From Terebella lapidaria (lineage: Eukaryota; Annelida; Polychaeta; Terebellida; Terebellidae), in the NCBI GenBank assembly GCA_949152475.1, contig OX424560.1:7316001-7380000 (forward strand): a DNA stretch of 64,000 bases, read 5' to 3'. A program made the translations under genes and the position numbers. Positions 59,670-64,000 of this stretch are shown here, in pieces. The notes beneath the pieces were generated by a model. It was not told where the DNA came from, made no database searches, and saw nothing but the letters and a program-made list of their open reading frames with translations. Within the stretch, counting starts at the first letter, position 1. Every line of letters starts with the position of its first letter.

Positions 59670-59964
59670 GTGAACAAACATTTCCCTGAGATTACTTTAT
59701 GGGGTTTAGCTTCCTGGAAGACACATGTGTATTTATTGACATGTTCGAATCATTTTTGGCCATATAATTCTAACTGGAATGGCCAATAAACCCAATGTTA
59801 AACCGTCTCACTTTGGCACTCTATAGCACGTGTCAAAAAATCCAGCGTAAGCATTGCGCTAGTTTCATTAATTAACATGATTAACGTTTTGGACATTGCG
59901 TGATGAACATGAATATATGGGACGGCACATGGGATATTCCGCTGATATGCATTAAATGGACCGT

Positions 59965-61649
59965 ACGGTGGCTTCTTTCGGCCATAATTTTTTTTTTATT
60001 TTCAAGAACTTATGTAAAATTTATGTTGGCGACGAGAATCATTTTAGATGTGACGAAAATCAATTTCATCGTGACGAAATTTTTTTAAACGCGTTGAAAA
60101 TCATTTTAAACACAACGAAAATATTTCAAACACGTTGAAAATCATTTTAAACGCAACGAAAATGTTTTAAACGTGACGAAAATCATTTTAAACGCAACGA
60201 AAATATTTTAAACACGTTGAAAATAGTTTTAAACGCAACGAAAATGTTTTAAACACAACGAAAATAGTTTTAAACGCAACGAAAATGTTTTAAACACAAC
60301 GAAAATAGTTTTAAACGCAACGAAAATATTTTAAACACGTTGAAAATAGTTTTAAACGCAACGAAAATATTTTAAACGCGTTGAAAATCATTTTAAACGC
60401 AACGAAAATGTTTTAAACGTGACGAAAATCATTTTAAACGCAACGAAAATGTTTTAAACGTGGCGAAAATCATTTTGAACGCAACGAAAATGTTTTAAAC
60501 GTGACGAAAATCATTTTAAACGCAACGAAAATGTTTTAAACGCAACGAAAATAGTTTTAAACGCAACGAAAATATTTTAAACACGTTGAAAATAGTTTTA
60601 AACGCAGCGAAAATGTTTTAAACGTGACGAAAATCATTTTAAACGCAACGAAAATGTTTTAAACGTGGCGAAAATCATTTTGAACGCAACGAAAATGTTT
60701 TAAACGTGACGAAAATCATTTTAAACGCAACGAAAATGTTTTAAACGCAACGAAAATAGTTTTAAACGCAACGAAAATATTTTAAACACGTTGAAAATAG
60801 TTTTAAACGCAGCGAAAATGTTTTAAACGTGACGAAAATCATTTTAAACGCAACGAAAATGTTTTAAACACGTTGAAAATAGTTTTAAACGTGACGAAAA
60901 TATTATCGTCGTGACCAAAACAATTTTCGTTGCTTATTGTTGTTTCCGTAGCGTCTTCCAAAATGGCTGCCCTACTCATCACGTGACTCACTACGAGAAA
61001 GAGTAATACATTTTGTTGCACTGTTGCAGTCACGTTTAGAACATTTTCGTTGCGTTCAAAAGACTTTCGTCACGTTTAAAATGATTTTCAACGTGTTTAA
61101 GACATTTTCGTTGCGTTTAAAACTATTTTCAACGTGTTTAAAATATTTTCGTTGCGTTTAAAACATTTTCGTTGCGTTTAAAATGATTTTCAACGCGTTG
61201 AAAATATTTTCGTTGCGTTTAAAACTATTCTCATCGTGTTTAAAATATTTTCGTTGCGTTTAAAACTATTTTCGTTGTGTTTAAAATATTTTCGTTGCGT
61301 TTAAAACTATTTTCAACGTATTTAAAATATTTTCGTTGCGTTTAAAACTATTTTCGTTGCGTTTAAAACATTTTCGTTGCGTTTAAAATGATTTTCAACG
61401 TGTTTAAAATATTTTCGTTGCGTTTAAAATGATTTTCAAGGCGTTTAAAACATTTTCCTTGCATTTAAAATGATTTTCAAAGTGTTTAAAATATTTTCAT
61501 TGTGTTTAAAATGATTTTCAACGCGTTTAAAACATTTTCGTCACGATGAAATTGATTTTCGTCACGTCTAAAATGATTTTCGTCACCAACATAAATTTTA
61601 CATAAGTTCTTGAAAATGAATAAAAATTATGGCCGAAAGAAGCCACCGT
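59965..61649. mobile_element. Giant foldback element with minisatellite arms
   Basis: The outer ends are inverted repeats, ACGGTGGCTTCTTTCGGCCA at 59965 and its reverse complement ending at 61649. Pairing continues inward through TTCAAGAACTTATGTAAAAT. The left arm (~60010-60910) is a ~20-bp minisatellite with cores ACGCAACGAAAATGTTTTAA and ACGTGACGAAAATCATTTTA. The right arm (~61025-61575) is the same minisatellite in the opposite orientation (TTTTCGTTGCGTTTAAAA). A unique ~110-bp centre (about 60915-61025) contains CCAAAATGGCTGCCC. No coding capacity. The architecture is that of Drosophila FB-type foldback elements. No clear target duplication was found. Confidence 0.92.
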
Positions 61650-61734
61650 GAGACTGGGATTGAAAACATGCGAAATTTTGGGTGCTGATGGGTGCTGATT
61701 CAATACTCCTTTACTTCCCCAGCTCCCCAGCAGC

Positions 61735-61935
61735 TATGACTCCTTGTGTGTCCAATGTCCCATATCATAGCTTCACCCAAGGCATGGATTAATGGGGCCA
61801 GATCATATAGACTCTTTCTGTGTCCAATATTCAATATCATAGCTGCATCTAGAGCCTGGACCAATGGGAACAGGTCATATAGACACGTTCTGTGCCCAAT
61901 ATCATATCTTCCTCTAGGGCCTGGATATTTCCATG
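61735..61935. repeat. Triplicated ~75-bp repeat
   Basis: The phrase GTGTCCAATNTCNNATATCATAGCT-like, then GGCATGGATTAATGGGGCCA / GCCTGGACCAATGGGAACAG, recurs three times, each with CATATAGAC. It is not recognised elsewhere in the window. Confidence 0.75.
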
Positions 61936-62082
61936 CACATACTATATTGCACTTTATCGGCTACTTTCAAAATGTGGTACTATGCTAGGTCTCTTGCTCT
62001 GGGATGACTCTGGCACACCGTCAGGCTATCCAGGGTTCTATCCCCGTGGTCACTGTGGTGATACTGGATGCACTAACGATCG

Positions 62083-62779
62083 TTAGTGCATCCCGCAATG
62101 GCGGACAGTAAACACGGTCAGTTTGGTTTTTAACCGTATTTTATCAAATGACAGGTCCATTTGTGATAAATGGATACTTCGAAGTAGCTCAGTGTTTTGG
62201 TCAAAGACATGCGTAGTTATTTCAAACAGATCACGCTTCTTTGTTTAGATATGCTGAGGAAAAGAATTAGCGATAAGATTCACCAACGACAAAAGTGAGA
62301 TTCCCTAACGATATAGGCCTAATACGTGTATATTGTAAAAGGTCCATATCATACACCATTGTGAATTCGTTGATTTATGCGACATAAATTAGCTAATGTC
62401 ACATTCAAACTAGGAAATATGTACTAGAAGATCATCTGTACACATCAATACATGTCAATTGGTACTTTATTTCACGTTTAACATTTAAATAACGTAGATT
62501 TGAATTAATAAAGAAAAGATCGTTAGGGAATCTTCACATGTTCGTTAGTGAATCTTCGATTTTACAAAAAAAAATCGTTAGGAAATCTTCCGGCTTTTTT
62601 TCCGACGAGTTTTTCATGCTAAAACCAACATAAATCGCCATGTATTTGCAAAGAACGGTTGTTTCGTGCGCATAAGAATCAGTAGATGTATGTGAGTATC
62701 GATCACAATCGTAATTATCGGGAAAATGAAGAAAATTCAAACGAACCGCGAGTGGGTTCGCCATTACGGGATGCACTAA
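62083..62779. mobile_element. 697-bp TIR element with CGATCG target duplication
   Basis: The left end is TTAGTGCATCCCGCAATGGC. The right end is CGCCATTACGGGATGCACTAA, its reverse complement with one mismatch over 21 bp. CGATCG stands on both sides (62077-62082 and 62780-62785). The interior has several 'CGTTAGGGAATCTTC' / 'GATTCCCTAACGA' phrases but no transposase. The left flank is itself GGATGCACTAA, an isolated copy of the element's end. Confidence 0.88.
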
Positions 62780-62785
62780 CGATCG

Positions 62786-63710
62786 TGCGTGGTGGACCAT
62801 CGGCGATGCCGGACAGCAATACACCCATATGCTCTTGTTCCAGGATGCCGCATCCATGGCTCTCGGGCTCGACACATCGAGCAACATGACAATGATGATG
62901 TATTTCTGAGTTATGTACGAGTAAGTTCTCGTCCGGCGGACTACTACCATGTAGGCTTAAGTCGTGGTGCCTGCAGTGACCGTGTCGCAGAGCGGTAGCG
63001 GGCGACACACGTTTCACTATTTGGTCAGGCTTTGTTTCTATTCCAACATGAAAATGGTTATTATTGACATCTGGTTGTATTCGCATTCATACCACTGAGT
63101 GTCACTGCTGATGGACGTTAAATCTGCCTCGAACATACCGTAACCTTCGTACCCTTTTGGATTGTGACTATCTACCCTTGGGTTTTAGTTGCAGCCAGCC
63201 TTAATGGGTATGCTGGGAGAATTTTCCGGAGCAAACCGAGTAAAGTAGGTCTCCTGTCGGCCTGCTAAGAGTAAAAGACCGTTCTCGTCACGCAGCTTCA
63301 TGATATAGTTTCGGCCAGTTTCCTGTTTTCTTTGGAGCCTTTTGTGGGAAATTTTTCAGTGTTGAGGTAAACCCTCGTTGATTCTCCTTATGAACAATGT
63401 TGTGGCCTCCCTACCTTGAAAGACGTCTTACCCACGTTGTTTTAAAGAAAATCCCCTGCCATGGCGACCGACGAGCTCAGTGTTCACGCTTGTTTCCGAG
63501 CTTGAAACCTGGATGTGGAGTCATCTCATGGATTGCTGGCAGCTTTCAGCCATATGCAGATTCTCGTTACATTCCCCGTGGAAGTGCCTCCTGAACTTCA
63601 CCACATATGAAAGACGTCGAGGTGAACTTTAACTTTCTTGTCTGTGCACTTCTGGTAAAACAATTACGGCTGCACATTCAACTTTCAAATCCGACACATT
63701 CTACTTGCAG
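62786..63710. other. Unassigned sequence near the window end
   Basis: Frames of 60-138 codons overlap on both strands around 62534-63090 and run across the transposon edge, so they are unlikely to be genes. Nothing else is recognised. Confidence 0.4.
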
Positions 63711-63836
63711 CCAAGTTTTACTGCTGCACAGTACTATTATGAGACCAACACTTAAAAAGTCAGTGGGGGAAAAATTAGCCCAAAGGCTAAGACAGGTTAC
63801 CGGACAAATTTGGTTTGGCCATGGCAGTATTGGCAG
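63711..63836 (+). CDS. Possible isolated exon
   Basis: A polypyrimidine-poor acceptor, CTACTTGCAG|CCAAG, and a donor, GGCAG|GTAACAG, bound 126 bp that stay open. They read VLLLHSTIMRPTLKKSVGEK and then LAQRLRQVTGQIWFGHGSIG. It needs two bases from a previous exon, so it does not join directly to 59620-59669. I do not recognise the product. It could be a chance frame. Confidence 0.25.
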
Positions 63837-64000
63837 GTAACAGACCTTGAGATTCACCAATCAAGGTTCGCAGTGTGAACATATGACCATGAGATATACC
63901 AATCAATGAGATTTACCAATGGTCAATGTCAAGGTCACCACACAAATCGCCATAAATGACTTCCCATTTGAAAGTGACAAATCTTCAAGTGTTCTATGAG

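Noticed and set aside
62534-63086. 138- and 123-codon - strand frames
   Set aside because: They cross the edge of the 697-bp transposon and overlap several other frames; not consistent with a real gene.

Overview
This is a stretch of a metazoan nuclear genome. It is AT-rich, its one clear gene is intron-split, and most of it is transposon debris and satellite DNA. The mix of a Penelope-like reverse transcriptase, a Ty3/Gypsy element, a tyrosine-recombinase element, tRNA-derived SINEs and AGGTCA-rich satellites points to a marine invertebrate. A hemichordate or other deuterostome is my first guess and a mollusc is possible; the sequence alone does not settle the species.

The one well-supported host gene is a TRPM-family cation channel on the + strand, 22089-30124. 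I could place ten consecutive exons by frame, phase and GT/AG junctions. They encode the last ~510 residues: the end of the cytosolic TRPM homology region, S1-S6, the pore loop, the TRP helix and a C-terminal coiled coil, then a stop. No NUDT9-H or alpha-kinase domain follows. The N-terminal exons were not found, and the sequence immediately 5' is satellite DNA. Fragments of a second, unidentified gene (two phase-compatible exons encoding an acidic, low-complexity N-terminus) lie at 59298-59669, and a possible isolated exon lies at 63711-63836.

Layout: 1-1260, Penelope-like element remnant; 5.3-11.9 kb, a ~1.22-kb tandem repeat organised as an alternating A/B dimer; 12.4-13.7 kb, dispersed element E (second copy at 30.8-32.0 kb); 14.1-21.8 kb, four different tandem satellites in succession, one with a conserved hairpin in every unit; 22.1-30.1 kb, the TRPM gene, whose introns hold a 20-bp minisatellite, a 360-bp triplicate, a 992-bp TIR transposon and AGGTCA satellite; 30.4-33.4 kb, a nested cluster of hairpins, a MITE pair and element E; 35.6-39.2 kb, a fossil Ty3/Gypsy element on the - strand; 40.0-43.2 kb, an AGGTCA satellite split by a 2-kb TIR insertion; 43.3-44.5 kb, a fossil tyrosine-recombinase element; 44.6-58.9 kb, hairpins, a SINE doublet with three copies of its target site, and more dispersed repeats; 60.0-61.65 kb, a giant foldback element with minisatellite arms; 62.08-62.78 kb, a 697-bp TIR element.

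Several insertions sit inside tandem repeats or next to related copies, so their empty sites can be read directly. That makes the window useful for defining element ends and target duplications. The most unusual items are the foldback element, the hairpin family sharing a CCGAGGGC module, the satellite carrying DR1-type nuclear-receptor sites, and the apparently compensatory base changes in the 210-bp satellite hairpin. Repeat copy numbers and identities are by-eye estimates.
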